From a virus, in the IMG/VR virus record IMGVR_UViG_3300030118_000765, positions 1 to 26,037 of that record: a DNA stretch of 26,037 bases. One strand, 5' to 3'. Positions 7,127 through 15,913 of this stretch are shown piece by piece. Position 1 is the first letter of the stretch. Each line of letters starts with the position of its first letter. A model generated the notes under the pieces. The model was not told the DNA's origin, made no database searches, and saw nothing but the letters and a program-made list of their open reading frames with translations. The translations under genes and the position numbers were made by a program.

Positions 7127-8782
7127 TTAAATTCTTCTAAACAACACACTCTTTCTTTCTAATTCCTGAGCAGATGTTACATCTTCTGCAACTACAAATG
7201 CTTTTACAGGTCTTTCTTGTTGTCCTGCTATTGCCTCTGTTAATTGGTTTATAGGTGATGCACCTACAACATTAAAACTAGGAGGTTGTATTTGAGGTAC
7301 TGGTGCTGTTCCTGCTCCTCCTGCTGTAACACCTCCTACACTAAGTACTGGTATTTCTGTTTGCCTTATAGCTCTAATCTGTTGGAAACCTGTAGCTAAT
7401 ACTAATGCAACATCTGCTGCTTTCTGAAAAGGTGTAACATTTAAAGGATTGTTTAATGCTTGTGCTGCACCTGCATATGTAGCTATTATTGCATTTGCTA
7501 TACCTAATGCTTTAGCTGCATTAGATCCTTCTGTTGCTAAACCTATACCTAAAGCTACAAATTTTTGAATTGTACCTAATTTTAATTTCTCTCCATCTTC
7601 TACAATTTCTCCAGTCTCATCTTCACTCTTTTTAGTTATCTCTGCAATAGCCTCTGCTTTAGATTTTTCTAATGCTATAACATCACCCCCAAACTTCTTA
7701 GCTTGTTCTATAAGAGCATCATATCTTTCTATTGCTTTTGTAACTAATAACTCAGTCTTAGCTTCTTCATTTGTAGCTAATGCCTCTCTTTGTGCTAAGA
7801 AAAATGCTTCTTCTTCTGCTAACTCTTTTTCTTCTTTTGCTTTATTTTCAGCAGCTATTTTATCTTTATTTGCTTTTTCTTCATTTTGCAATCCAATTAT
7901 TTGAGATGTTACTTCTTTTTGTTTTGTAAGTCTAGCTGTCTCTAATTGTATCAACTCTGCTTTTAATTGTGCCTCTAATTCTAGATCTTCTTTTGTAGAA
8001 CCTGATAATTTGTTTTGTTCTTGTACTACATTTAATCTAGTTCTAGCTAAAGCTATTTCTTTGTTTGTGATTTCTTCTTCTAATGAACTAGCCTCTTGTA
8101 AAAATCCTATTCTTTCTTCTAATGTAAAGTTTGTTCTATCAACTGCTTTTTCTAAAAGGTCTGCTCTTTCTCTATCTGCTATAGCTCTATCTACAAGTAA
8201 GTTTCTTTGCATTTTATCAGCTTTTGCTGTTGCATCTGCAAGTTCACCTGCTATCTTTAATTCTTTTCTAGTTTCTTCTCCAAAGTTCTTAATACCATCT
8301 GTAGCATCTTTAAAACTATTTTTAATACCATCTACTGCCTCAGCAGCTCCTTCTGCATCACCTCTAAATCTAGCTCCTAGATATTTACCAACATTTAGTA
8401 TAGCATTACCAAAACTTGACATTATATCAGTAACATTACCTACAACTACACCAATCTGTTGTGTTATTTTTAAAAATTTGTTTTGACCTTCTTCTGAACT
8501 TGTAAATGCTGCTGTAACTGCTCCTATAGCTAATGCAAATGCACCTATACCTGTAGCTATTAATACACCTTTTAAAGTTCTAAGGCTTTTTATTGCTGTT
8601 CCAATAGATTTTTTTACATTATTAAACTGAGTAACTAGACCACCAGTTAATACATCACCAGTCTCACTAACATCCTCCATGTTAGTTTGCATTACACTAA
8701 GCTCCTCATTAGTTTCCTCTAAGTCAGCATTAGCTTTTTGGTTGTCTACCTCTATGCTTATTTTATACTTACCTATTTTCAT
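7127..8782 (-). CDS. Tail tape measure protein
   Basis: A 551-aa protein with a hydrophobic stretch near residues 72-92 (LIATGIGAFALAIGAVTAAF). A long, highly helical Glu/Lys/Ala/Leu-rich middle follows (for example ALARTRLNVVQEQNKLSGST and ENKAKEEKELAEEEAFFLAQ). A second Ala-rich hydrophobic part lies at roughly 405-470, with a Gly/Pro-rich region near the end. This is the usual design of tape measure proteins, which set tail length and help DNA cross the envelope. At roughly 0.15 nm per residue it would correspond to a tail near 80 nm, an inference. It starts by TAATG coupling to a 49-aa gene. It is short for the family but complete. Confidence 0.78.
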   Translation of the reverse strand: MKIGKYKISIEVDNQKANADLEETNEELSVMQTNMEDVSETGDVLTGGLVTQFNNVKKSIGTAIKSLRTLKGVLIATGIGAFALAIGAVTAAFTSSEEGQNKFLKITQQIGVVVGNVTDIMSSFGNAILNVGKYLGARFRGDAEGAAEAVDGIKNSFKDATDGIKNFGEETRKELKIAGELADATAKADKMQRNLLVDRAIADRERADLLEKAVDRTNFTLEERIGFLQEASSLEEEITNKEIALARTRLNVVQEQNKLSGSTKEDLELEAQLKAELIQLETARLTKQKEVTSQIIGLQNEEKANKDKIAAENKAKEEKELAEEEAFFLAQREALATNEEAKTELLVTKAIERYDALIEQAKKFGGDVIALEKSKAEAIAEITKKSEDETGEIVEDGEKLKLGTIQKFVALGIGLATEGSNAAKALGIANAIIATYAGAAQALNNPLNVTPFQKAADVALVLATGFQQIRAIRQTEIPVLSVGGVTAGGAGTAPVPQIQPPSFNVVGASPINQLTEAIAGQQERPVKAFVVAEDVTSAQELERKSVLFRRI

Positions 8783-8931
8783 TAGTCTTTTTTATCAAAT
8801 TTTGCTAATTTTTTTGCAAGGTTAAAACCATCTTTCCAGTTTTCAGGCAAATAATGACTACCTTGTGCAAATCTAATACTCTCAGTTTCACCATTTACTA
8901 CTTGTAAAAGCTCTATAATGTTTTTTAGCAT
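8782..8931 (-). CDS. Small protein of unknown function, 49 aa
   Basis: The frame begins MLKNIIELLQVVNGETESIR, followed by FAQGSHYLPENWKDGFNLAK and a Lys-rich end. It fills the whole space between the oxygenase gene and the tape measure gene and ends in a TAA overlapping the tape measure ATG, the same TAATG coupling as its neighbours. No domain is recognised. The position directly before the tape measure gene is where tail chaperones often sit, but here a clear frameshifting chaperone gene exists elsewhere, so that role is not needed. Confidence 0.6.
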   Translation of the reverse strand: MLKNIIELLQVVNGETESIRFAQGSHYLPENWKDGFNLAKKLAKFDKKD

Positions 8932-8936
8932 CCTAT

Positions 8937-9551
8937 TTATATAATACTTAATTGTTGATTTTTTAATTTTTGCTCATATTCTTTATGATCAGCTCCTCCA
9001 CTCCAAGTGTTTTCTCTCCACCAAGATGTAATTATGTATTTAGTACCCTTTGTAACTTCTTCACCACTATGTTGCATGTATTCATTTGGCACACCATGCT
9101 GTAAATTGTTCCACATAACAGCTTTACATGCTAATGGTTTTATTTCTTTTTTTAAAAATGGAAAGTTAGTTGTGCCTCCTTCAAAATTGTCATTTAAATA
9201 CAGCATAAATGTGTATGTTCTATTACCACTTGCTAAGCAGTTTCTATCATAACTGTCTCCTTTAAAGTAATCATGATGAGATTTAAAGTATTGACCTTTT
9301 GCATACCTCTGTCCTTGTAGTGATTCTCCTTTATGTAAAGGTTGTCCTAAATATTTAGCTATTCTTTTGTGTAATGTTTCTACTGTAGGATCATTAGATA
9401 CTAAATTAGATGTATATGATGTTCTTGCATTGTGGTACTCATTCATTTCTTTACCTGTTCCAACAACCATTGACTTACTTGCATATCTATCTATCATATT
9501 CATAAGATATTTAGCTTCTTCTGATGTTATAAAATTTTCTATTTCTTTCAT
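8937..9551 (-). CDS. 2-oxoglutarate/Fe(II) dioxygenase, prolyl 4-hydroxylase type
   Basis: A 204-aa enzyme from the ATG at 9551, which overlaps the stop of the giant tail protein (TAATG). A longer frame up to 9605 exists but would overlap further and lacks support. The jelly-roll signature is complete: HxD iron ligands at His92-His93-Asp94 (YFKSHHDYF), a GGTTNFP strand near 125-131, the distal His161 (MQHSGEEV) and Lys171 for 2-oxoglutarate (KGTKYIITSWWRE). The family hydroxylates proline or other residues of proteins using O2, Fe(II) and 2-oxoglutarate. In this position a virion protein is a likely target; the preceding gene encodes an 11-proline run. Enzyme class is confident; the substrate is inference. 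Confidence 0.85.
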   Translation of the reverse strand: MKEIENFITSEEAKYLMNMIDRYASKSMVVGTGKEMNEYHNARTSYTSNLVSNDPTVETLHKRIAKYLGQPLHKGESLQGQRYAKGQYFKSHHDYFKGDSYDRNCLASGNRTYTFMLYLNDNFEGGTTNFPFLKKEIKPLACKAVMWNNLQHGVPNEYMQHSGEEVTKGTKYIITSWWRENTWSGGADHKEYEQKLKNQQLSII

Positions 9552-11770
9552 TATGGACAGTTTATTGTAAATGGACCAGTTAATGTTTGTGCTGTTGAGT
9601 TCCAAAAGTAGTAGTTAGCACCTTGATACTCTGCAAAATACTGATCTGTTGGTAACAATGTGCTACAATTAGCATCACTATATACTTTACTAGCTGTAGG
9701 TAATGTACTAGCATTTAAATATACAGTTCTTTGTAATCCACTACACAAGTCAGTAGGTGCTGTACCTTTAAACAACTGTACTGTAAAACATTGTTGTGCA
9801 GGTGGTGGTGGAGGTGGTGGTGGAGGAGGAGGTACTGTTGATTTACAATCTAAACAGTTAGCTCCTGCTGTTGATTCTTCTGTGAAAAAGTTAAAGTTAG
9901 AACTATTAAGCTCTGTTGGATTCACACCTTGATGATTACTATCCCATCTATAACACTCAAAACTACCTACTGGCTGTATTACCCACCATGTACCAATAGC
10001 TAATGTACTATAAACATCTATAATTAGACCTGTAGGATCATCACAACTAATAAACCTTGCATAATATGTAGTACCAGCAGGTGGTTGTGGTGGTGTTACA
10101 GGTGTAAGACAGTTATTACCTCCATCAGGACATGCTACACCTACTTGTGTTCCTCCTGTTATCACATCTGCTCCTACAACTTGATACCTAGTACCTTGTA
10201 CAGTAGCTGTATCATTAGGATTAAAAGATATATCATTAACTGTTTGTAGAGATAAAAAGCCAGTTGTTGAATCACTACATCTTTGTAATGCCCAATACTG
10301 AGTACTACCTGAAAGAGTTGGACATCCAGTCTGACCAGTATTTGTTACTGTTCCTACACTTGCATATCCTGCACCTGATACACCTACAGTAACAACTGTA
10401 TAAGGCATACCACATGAATCTTGTACTCTATCTCCTACACTTAATGATATACTCCCTGTACCACTTGTACTTTGTCCAGTTCTATATCCAGTTTGTAAAG
10501 TATAACATTGTCTAAGCTCATAAAAAGTAGGACATGCTGTATCAGGAGTTGTTACAACATTACCAACTTGTATACCACTACCTGTTGTACCTAAAACTTT
10601 ATATCTTGGTCCTGACAAACTACCTGATGCAACAATATCATTTACTGCTAATGAGATTTGTGTAGTATCTTGTGTAGATATATAATTTGTCTGTCCTGTA
10701 CTACATTGTTCTAACTGATAATATAAAACATTTGTACATGGACTAGAAGGACAACCTAGCACATTTAGATCTGTAATCTGTCCAATAGGATTTGGATATA
10801 AAATTGTATTAGATGTTGTACCTGTAACTGTATAACACTTACCTGTACTGTTATCTTGAACTCTTGATGCACCTGTTACATTTGGATTTACTGTTAAGTT
10901 TGGTATATCTGTAGTAGTTGTTGCTGTTCTTACAGTAGTAACAGTATCACAATCTCTTAATAAATAGTAGTAAGTTATTGTTGTACAGGAACATGCAGAT
11001 AATGTATCTAAGTCAATAGCTGCTACTTGATTTGTTGTATTTTGTATCATGTAACATGTGCCATTATATTCTAATGTTGTGTTATTTCTAGTACTTGATG
11101 CACTATATCCATAATAAGAGATAGAGGTTTGACCACATTCTACCATAGCATAGTAATATGTAACACATGCACTTGAGTTTAGACTATCAATGTCTATTGT
11201 TCCTGTATTACCTCCTGATGGTCCTATAACATATGTTTGATTCTGATAACTAACAGTACCTGATTTTGAACTATTACTACTAAAACCATACAATGTTGCA
11301 CCATTTCCAGTCAAACATGGATTCAATGAATAGTAATATGCTACTGTATTTCCTGTACATGTAAGTTGAGCAGGACTAGGAGTAGATGTAATTGTAACAC
11401 TAGGTACTGTATCTTCTGATGTAGCATTTCTTACTACATATTTTACTGTATTATCAAACACCTGTTGTGTTATTGCATATGTAGGATTACCTACTTCTGT
11501 AGATGTTCTGTAATTTGTTGAATTATCACTACACTTAGTTAGTCCATAGTACTGAGTTGCAGGTGGTGTTTGAGTTGTAGGACAATCTGTAAGACCTGTT
11601 GCTGATATTGCAACTTGTGTGTGTGTGTTTGGTACATTGTTTCCTACTACCTTATAGCTATTTCCTGATCCATCTTCTACTCTTGCATTGTTAGCTAAGT
11701 TTAAAATTGCTAAAGTTGATGCAGATTCAAATGTGTTATTAGGACTTGCACATTGATACAATGTTAGAAC
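9551..11770 (-). repeat. Array of about nine degenerate Cys-containing domains in the giant tail protein
   Basis: The 3' half of the giant tail gene encodes tandem units that share aromatic-x-L-x-x-C openings, a central G-x-x-Y-x-V/I strand and a Cys or CP at the end. Unit openings include LYQCASP, YYGLTKC, YYYSLNPC, YYYAMVEC, YYYLLRDC, YYQLEQC, FYELRQC and YWALQRC. Units are diverged at the protein level, so this is an old duplication array, not a recent DNA repeat. Unit borders were set by eye. Confidence 0.65.
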
Positions 11771-13948
11771 ATTAGTAAGTGGTGCATTTAATTGACCTTG
11801 ACCACCTCCTGTGTCTGTTTGTGTAACTGTTGTATCATTTACTGTTTCATTTAGCAGCTCTAACTGACTTGCACCTGATAACAGATCTGTTGTAATACTA
11901 TTAATTTTATATCTGTCATTATTTATTACTACAGTATCAGCTAATGTAAAGTTAATTACAAACTTTTTAGGTAGTCTTGCACTTATTCTTGTTAATCTTT
12001 TTGCAGAATTAAATATACCTGCTATGTAGAAACCATAATATTTACTAAACAATGTTTCTGTAAAAGATGTTGTACTATCCCATTCTGATAATTCTAAGTC
12101 AAAATGTAAACCTTCTTTACTTACTGTAGAATCTCTACTTACAAAATTAGAAGGCATCCAGTAATCTGTTATATCTGATATACTACTTGTACCTGTTCTA
12201 CCACTTAAAAATCTAATTGCATTTGTTAAATTTACAAACTCACCTATAAACAATACTGGTTTTTCAAAGTAAGGTTCATTTTTCTCATCTGCCATAAAAC
12301 CCCATTGTATATCTGTAAGTATTCCATTTATTCTTTCATATTTTAAATGTGCAAATGGTGCCTCTACTTTAAAAGATTCACTACTACTATTTAAGTCTCC
12401 TGTTTCTACATATTTTGCTGCACCCCATTCTACACCTTGTGATTCTTTATGTTGATTTGCTAGTGTTGCACCTGTATCTTCATACTTAAATTCTATTTCT
12501 TTGTAAGGCAAAGCCTTGTCAATTTTTATAGTAGTAGGATCTACATACTCAGTTATATCTCTAATAGTACCTGAATTGTAAAAACTTTCTAGTGTTTTTA
12601 TATGCATAATACCATCTTTCTGAAATGCAGTAAGGTTAAACATTTTAAAAAGACCAGTTAAAAAGTCTATTACTTTTATTGGTGGAATATTATCTGTTAT
12701 TATAAACTCTTTTTCTAAAGGTATAGATATAGCACTACTAATTTGAGATGTATAAGAATTACCACTTGGACTTATACCTACAAATGCACAACTGTCTATT
12801 GTAAATGCTGTTGCAGTTTCTATATGTAATGTGTACCCCTCTGTACTCCTGTCAAGTTGTTGTGATATGTTTGCTGTTGTGTTTGATGATGCTGTAAATG
12901 TTTTTCTTATTACTTCTTGTGATCCTTCTTTTATAATAGCTGTAAATTCAGGATAACCACTAGAAAATTGAAACTCATACCTACCTAATACAGTTTGATT
13001 AGGATTCATTGTAAAAACTAACAATGCATCATTGTTCATCTGCATAGAGTTGTTTTGTGTAAGTAATGGAAAACCTTTTACTTGTTTTTCTGCTATTGTT
13101 AAATCTTCAAATATTCTACCCTCTTTCTTCTGCAATAACATGTACATATTCTTATATGCATCAGGACCATTTGTTAAGCTAAAAAAATCATCACTAAAGC
13201 TGATCTCATCATATTGTTCTTCTATTGCTTTTACTATTAAGTGTGTTTTTATTGCATATGTTAGATCCTCAAATAATACACCATGCACATCATCTGCATT
13301 TGGTGCTGTTGGATTTGTACCTGATTCAGTAGGAAACAAATTACCACCTAATGCTGTATTATCTGTTCCATCACTATTTATATAAGGTACTGCTATTGTA
13401 GAATTGTAATAAAGTCTTTGTGTGTTAGTTATTAAAGGTGCTATCAATGCTGCTGTATATGGTACAGAATCTGCTGTTATTGTTTTACCAGTAGGACTAA
13501 TTACTGTGTTCTTTATTTCTGCTGCACTATAGATAGTGTTAAAGTTGTTTAACCATGACAATCCTGAAAGCTCATCATCTCCTAACAGGTCTTTTAAGTT
13601 TACAGTATTTCCAAAAAATGTTACATTATAGAATTTAGGTTTACCATTTTCAAGCTCTACACCTTCTAGTATTATCTTACCTTCTCTATAAGGTATTGTG
13701 TTTAATTCTATTCTTGCATCTACCTTTCTTCTTGCATCAAAAGTGTAACCTTGTGCTAAATTAAATCTGTAGTAGTGTTTAAATATTTTGTTGTTTATAT
13801 CTGATGCAGGTAATGTAAAAGGTTTAGTAAAGTCAGTAAAAACTTTAGAAACATCTCTTATGTTTTGTATTGTTTCTGTAAGACTTACATTTTCATCAGA
13901 GAAAAGGTCTACTTTCTGATTGTCTATATACAGTTGAAATTTACTCAT
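9551..13948 (-). CDS. Giant tail protein with C-terminal Cys-rich repeats and polyproline
   Basis: A 1465-aa protein. Roughly the first 700 residues (MSKFQLYIDNQKVDLFSDEN, KVFTDFTKPFTLPASDINNK, then FKHYYRFNLAQGY) match the large tail-tip protein type I know from Bacteroidota phages, probably acting as baseplate hub or tail tip. From about residue 726 come about nine degenerate repeats of 60-90 residues. Each opens with YY-x-L-x-x-C (YYGLTKCSD, YYQLEQCST, FYELRQCYT, YWALQRCSD), has a G-x-x-Y-x-V strand and closes near a CP or C. An 11-proline run precedes the last Cys-containing domain, which ends TGPFTINCP. The repeats suggest an extended adhesin arm. Coupling is by TAATG on both sides. The host-binding role is inferred. 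Confidence 0.72.
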   Translation of the reverse strand: MSKFQLYIDNQKVDLFSDENVSLTETIQNIRDVSKVFTDFTKPFTLPASDINNKIFKHYYRFNLAQGYTFDARRKVDARIELNTIPYREGKIILEGVELENGKPKFYNVTFFGNTVNLKDLLGDDELSGLSWLNNFNTIYSAAEIKNTVISPTGKTITADSVPYTAALIAPLITNTQRLYYNSTIAVPYINSDGTDNTALGGNLFPTESGTNPTAPNADDVHGVLFEDLTYAIKTHLIVKAIEEQYDEISFSDDFFSLTNGPDAYKNMYMLLQKKEGRIFEDLTIAEKQVKGFPLLTQNNSMQMNNDALLVFTMNPNQTVLGRYEFQFSSGYPEFTAIIKEGSQEVIRKTFTASSNTTANISQQLDRSTEGYTLHIETATAFTIDSCAFVGISPSGNSYTSQISSAISIPLEKEFIITDNIPPIKVIDFLTGLFKMFNLTAFQKDGIMHIKTLESFYNSGTIRDITEYVDPTTIKIDKALPYKEIEFKYEDTGATLANQHKESQGVEWGAAKYVETGDLNSSSESFKVEAPFAHLKYERINGILTDIQWGFMADEKNEPYFEKPVLFIGEFVNLTNAIRFLSGRTGTSSISDITDYWMPSNFVSRDSTVSKEGLHFDLELSEWDSTTSFTETLFSKYYGFYIAGIFNSAKRLTRISARLPKKFVINFTLADTVVINNDRYKINSITTDLLSGASQLELLNETVNDTTVTQTDTGGGQGQLNAPLTNVLTLYQCASPNNTFESASTLAILNLANNARVEDGSGNSYKVVGNNVPNTHTQVAISATGLTDCPTTQTPPATQYYGLTKCSDNSTNYRTSTEVGNPTYAITQQVFDNTVKYVVRNATSEDTVPSVTITSTPSPAQLTCTGNTVAYYYSLNPCLTGNGATLYGFSSNSSKSGTVSYQNQTYVIGPSGGNTGTIDIDSLNSSACVTYYYAMVECGQTSISYYGYSASSTRNNTTLEYNGTCYMIQNTTNQVAAIDLDTLSACSCTTITYYYLLRDCDTVTTVRTATTTTDIPNLTVNPNVTGASRVQDNSTGKCYTVTGTTSNTILYPNPIGQITDLNVLGCPSSPCTNVLYYQLEQCSTGQTNYISTQDTTQISLAVNDIVASGSLSGPRYKVLGTTGSGIQVGNVVTTPDTACPTFYELRQCYTLQTGYRTGQSTSGTGSISLSVGDRVQDSCGMPYTVVTVGVSGAGYASVGTVTNTGQTGCPTLSGSTQYWALQRCSDSTTGFLSLQTVNDISFNPNDTATVQGTRYQVVGADVITGGTQVGVACPDGGNNCLTPVTPPQPPAGTTYYARFISCDDPTGLIIDVYSTLAIGTWWVIQPVGSFECYRWDSNHQGVNPTELNSSNFNFFTEESTAGANCLDCKSTVPPPPPPPPPPPAQQCFTVQLFKGTAPTDLCSGLQRTVYLNASTLPTASKVYSDANCSTLLPTDQYFAEYQGANYYFWNSTAQTLTGPFTINCP

Positions 13949-14928
13949 TATCTAACACTATTTACTACATCATATGCAAACTCAAAATCTAGAGAGTAGT
14001 TTACAAGTTTGTCATTTACTTTTGTTTTTTTAGTTAGTGAACTTGTTACCACATTTACAGGATATACTGTACTTTGTATTTTTGCCCATACTTGTTCTGA
14101 TAACATTAGTTGTTTAATTGTTTCAAATTGACCTTGATCTACATATCCAGTATTTAACTGTAGTGTTTCTTTAGCTTGTTTATTGTAAACATATTTTTGA
14201 TGTCTAGTAACAGAGTAAGTGTTAGCTTCTATTAACATAGATTCATAATTTTCTTGTGTAGAGTTAAAACCTATTGTGTGTTTTTTGTTAAAATGAAATT
14301 CTTGTAAGGCACCAAACTTGTTCATAAATACAACTTTTACAATGTCAAAGACAGGCTCACATACTCTTTCTATAGCTATTGTAATACCACCTACTGTAAC
14401 ACTTGTATCAGATGCTGATACTGTAGAATAACTAACACCATTAGATGATTCTACTGGTATATATGCATCTCCTGTTTCAGGTAAATACATTGTAGTTGCA
14501 GATTGTAGTAATTGTGAGCTAGATAATTGATGATTTGCACCTTCTAAAAATTCAGAGTATGCATCAAAGCCATATAATGTGTGTGTTACTGTTTCTGATC
14601 CTATAGGTGAATCAGGTGTACCTGCTGCACTATTAGTTGCTCTTGTTACTTTGTTGTTTGTGTAAAACTCAACTTTAATTGTAGCAGTTACTGTCTGACT
14701 AGATATAGTAGTAGCTGAATATGGAAACACACCATCCCATGTAGGATTCAAGTAGTCTCTTATAAGTTCTGAAACCTCAAATGTTATTCTATTACTTGTT
14801 GTGTCTTTTGATATTACATATCTATCTACACTACTTATTGTTATAGTTAGATCTGCTGATGCAGCAGTAGTACTTGATGTTTCATCAATAAAGAAAGGTG
14901 ATCTAAGTCTTGCTAAGTATGTTGCCAT
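13948..14928 (-). CDS. Distal tail / baseplate-type protein
   Basis: A 326-aa beta-rich protein beginning MATYLARLRSPFFIDETSST. It has a Ser/Thr-rich N-terminal half and a more conserved C-terminal half: IVKVVFMNKFGALQEFHFNK, then HQKYVYNKQAKETLQLNTGY and IKQLMLSEQVWAKIQSTVYP, and an end reading LDFEFAYDVVNSVR. I recognise this C-terminal pattern in Bacteroidota phages as a tail protein coded just before the large tail-tip protein, which fits a Dit-like role linking tail tube and tip. Start and stop overlap both neighbours (TAATG). The exact position in the tail is not shown by sequence alone. Confidence 0.6.
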   Translation of the reverse strand: MATYLARLRSPFFIDETSSTTAASADLTITISSVDRYVISKDTTSNRITFEVSELIRDYLNPTWDGVFPYSATTISSQTVTATIKVEFYTNNKVTRATNSAAGTPDSPIGSETVTHTLYGFDAYSEFLEGANHQLSSSQLLQSATTMYLPETGDAYIPVESSNGVSYSTVSASDTSVTVGGITIAIERVCEPVFDIVKVVFMNKFGALQEFHFNKKHTIGFNSTQENYESMLIEANTYSVTRHQKYVYNKQAKETLQLNTGYVDQGQFETIKQLMLSEQVWAKIQSTVYPVNVVTSSLTKKTKVNDKLVNYSLDFEFAYDVVNSVR

Positions 14929-15443
14929 TATTTTGTTGTAAATTTTAAAAAGTTGTCTATGTCTAATTCATATTTGTCTATAAATTCATTTGGTAATTTC
15001 TTGTATGCTGCTTCAAATGCACTTGTAAAAAAGTAAGTAGGCTCTAGACCTTTCATAAATATAGATCTAGCAATTAGAAATGTTAGAGATTGTCTTTTAA
15101 CAAATCTACCTTTTGCATCTCTTGTACCTTTTAGTCCTCTTTTAATAACCCACTTATCTAATGATTTAGGTGGAGGCATCTTAGTAGTATACTTATATGT
15201 AGGTAAACTATACTTCCTTTTACCATATTTTTTTTTCTTACCATCTACACCTGCATCTTGATATGCTCCATAACCTTCCATTTCAAAGTCTAACTCAAAA
15301 GATTTAGGATTTACCTTTACATCACTTTTTAGAGATCTAGAAAGTTTACCTGATGCATTATGTTTTTTAAGGTTTTGTCTTGCACCTTTTATTACATTTC
15401 TTGCAAAGTCCTCTAATACTTTTTTTGTTTCTTCAAATTTCAT
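14928..15443 (-). CDS. Neck / tail-completion protein (HK97 gp10-like)
   Basis: 171 aa from the ATG at 15443 (MKFEETKKVLEDFARNVIKG), which overlaps the upstream stop (TAATG); a frame extension to a TTG at 15449 is less likely. The sequence is very basic. It has SGKLSRSLKSDVKVNPKSFE, a GYGAYQDAGVDG turn, PPPKSLDKWVIKRGLKGTRD and SLTFLIARSIFMKGLEPTYF. The last segment, LAxxIxxxGxxPxxFF, is characteristic of gp10/gp16-like neck proteins that join head and tail. The neighbour upstream looks like a tail terminator, as in many siphophages. The family resemblance is good but not verified by alignment. Confidence 0.65.
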   Translation of the reverse strand: MKFEETKKVLEDFARNVIKGARQNLKKHNASGKLSRSLKSDVKVNPKSFELDFEMEGYGAYQDAGVDGKKKKYGKRKYSLPTYKYTTKMPPPKSLDKWVIKRGLKGTRDAKGRFVKRQSLTFLIARSIFMKGLEPTYFFTSAFEAAYKKLPNEFIDKYELDIDNFLKFTTK

Positions 15444-15913
15444 TAGCAATAATCTAAGTCATTAAATATTTCTAGTGTAAATGATGTAGCCCATCCTGCT
15501 AATACATTCTCAAATCTATCAAAAAATGGTTCACATGTAGCATCACCTATTAGTTGATAGCCATCTTGATACATCTGACCTTTTCTAAGTTTTGTAACAA
15601 GTTTATTAGAAACTGCAAGTTGTGTGTTTAAAATATCATGTGTATTGCTGTTGCCTAAAAATAGATCATCAACAAAATCTTTTGTAGTATCTATTTGTTC
15701 CATTGTCAAAATAGTAAAGCTAAACTGCATAGTTTTTTCTGCATGTACTACATTCTCTATTATCATATGTGCAAGAGGAAAGATTGTTTGTTTACCTAGA
15801 TCTACATCTGTTATATCTCCAAATGTCATTGTTTTTATACTAGGATTGTTAATTAGTTCATCTTTTATTTGTTCAACTACTAAATAAAATCCTCTTTGTG
15901 ATTTATCTGCCAT
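15443..15913 (-). CDS. Putative tail terminator protein
   Basis: A 156-aa protein (MADKSQRGFYLVVEQIKDEL) with GDITDVDLGKQTIFPLAHMI, FSFTILTMEQIDTTKDF and FENVLAGWATSFTLEIFNDL. Alternating helices and strands of this size, placed between the tail chaperone and the gp10-like gene, resemble tail terminators, which cap the tail tube and bind the head. I know similar proteins as conserved but unnamed genes in Bacteroidota phages. Its first 11 bases overlap the end of the -1 frame extension of the tail chaperone gene. The function is from context and size. Confidence 0.55.
   Translation of the reverse strand: MADKSQRGFYLVVEQIKDELINNPSIKTMTFGDITDVDLGKQTIFPLAHMIIENVVHAEKTMQFSFTILTMEQIDTTKDFVDDLFLGNSNTHDILNTQLAVSNKLVTKLRKGQMYQDGYQLIGDATCEPFFDRFENVLAGWATSFTLEIFNDLDYC

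Noticed and set aside
9552-9605. Upstream extension of the oxygenase gene
   Set aside because: The ATG at 9551 overlaps the previous stop in the TAATG form used throughout the operon, and the domain begins right there with MKEIENFITS.
9660-9932. Plus-strand frame with a run of glycines
   Set aside because: The glycines are the reverse complement of the 11-proline run in the giant tail protein.
15444-15449. TTG start for the neck protein two codons upstream
   Set aside because: The ATG at 15443 forms the usual TAATG overlap and needs no rare start codon.
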